From Gammaproteobacteria bacterium (GTDB lineage: Bacteria; Pseudomonadota; Gammaproteobacteria; Steroidobacterales; Steroidobacteraceae), in the NCBI GenBank assembly GCA_021323735.1, contig JAJPKM010000006.1:82679-146678 (forward strand): DNA of 64,000 nt, in the 5' to 3' direction. The number at the start of each line of letters is the position of its first letter. Position 1 is the stretch's first letter. Below are positions 63,800 through 64,000 of the stretch, piece after piece. The notes under the pieces are model-generated. The model worked only from the letters and a program-made list of their open reading frames with translations. It was not told where the DNA came from and ran no database searches. The translations under genes and the position numbers were made by a program.

Positions 63800-64000
63800 C
63801 GGTTTTCTCCTGGCGTTTTAACTCTTCAAGAACTCTGTCCAGCTCATCGAAGCGAGCGTCCCAAATCTCGCGATACCTCTCGATCCACGCCGCCTCTTCT
63901 TCCAGTCGGCGAAAGCCCAGCCTGCAGGTCCGCACGCGCCCGATCTTCTCCGTAGCAACCAGCCCCGCCTGCTCCAAGACGGCGACATGCTTCTTCATGC
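63777..64000 (-). CDS. ArsR family regulator, partial (N-terminus beyond window)
   Basis: The visible 74 residues read MKKHVAVLEQAGLVATEKIG (end of a winged-helix recognition helix and wing), then RVRTCRLGFRRLEEEAAWIE and a charged C-terminal helix. The methionine at 63998 is internal; the protein continues past the right edge. This is the usual ArsR partner of the SRPBCC gene, which overlaps its end and is presumably co-regulated. Confidence 0.85.
   Translation of the reverse strand, partial: MKKHVAVLEQAGLVATEKIGRVRTCRLGFRRLEEEAAWIERYREIWDARFDELDRVLEELKRQEKTDGRKHRK

Overview
The window looks like a chromosomal segment of a high-GC, aerobic gammaproteobacterium. The gene families best match the Nevskiales/Xanthomonadales/Steroidobacter side of the class; this placement is an inference from gene content, not from a marker gene. 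There is no phage, transposase, insertion sequence, rRNA operon or CRISPR array. Genes are densely packed, many pairs overlap by 1 or 4 bases, and no gene-free stretch exceeds about 300 bases.

Left end (1-5.9 kb): a carrier-protein neighbourhood with an acyl-CoA dehydrogenase cut by the window edge, a 90-residue acyl carrier protein, a group II PLP decarboxylase coupled to an O-acetylhomoserine sulfhydrylase-like enzyme, and a FATP-type acyl-CoA synthetase. Next come signalling genes (CHASE3 histidine kinase; membrane GGDEF-EAL protein with a ruined GGDEF site), Uup, MprF, an IclR regulator, ferredoxin-NADP reductase and TesB (5.9-18.3 kb). From 18.3 to 30.7 kb lie a GNAT acetyltransferase, a D-2-hydroxyacid dehydrogenase, an acyl-CoA desaturase coupled to HtpX, CbpA, an IorAB molybdenum hydroxylase, then HtpG, an HtrA-like protease and a DsbA-like protein, the last two without signal peptides.

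Middle (30.7-46.9 kb): 4-hydroxyphenylpyruvate dioxygenase coupled to a fatty acid hydroxylase-family protein, PLP enzymes, the BkdR-bkdA1A2B-ilvE branched-chain keto acid dehydrogenase unit, a very acidic small protein, proBA (proB carries a +1 frameshift), and a large hybrid kinase.

Right part (46.9-64 kb): divergent trehalose genes (otsB with a histidine phosphatase; otsA fused to a membrane sensor-like N-terminus), and a compact molybdenum cofactor operon moeA-moaA-moaC-mobA-moaD-moaE-moeB-aminotransferase preceded by two exported proteins of unknown function. Then come a thioredoxin, a tRNA-Arg(TCG), and an accessory-looking end: an AT-rich spacer with inverted repeats, a Fic protein rich in TTA codons, a hydrolase remnant, and an SRPBCC/ArsR pair cut by the window edge.

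Functionally the window combines amino acid catabolism (Bkd, HPPD, aminotransferases), acyl-chain metabolism (ligase, thioesterase, desaturase, dehydrogenase), molybdenum enzyme and cofactor synthesis, and protein or envelope stress genes (HtpX, HtpG, HtrA, CbpA, MprF, trehalose). Regulatory and structural patterns not explained by genes include a GTGTAA-N3-TTACAC palindrome found at two distant promoters and several short intergenic tandem repeats of different period.
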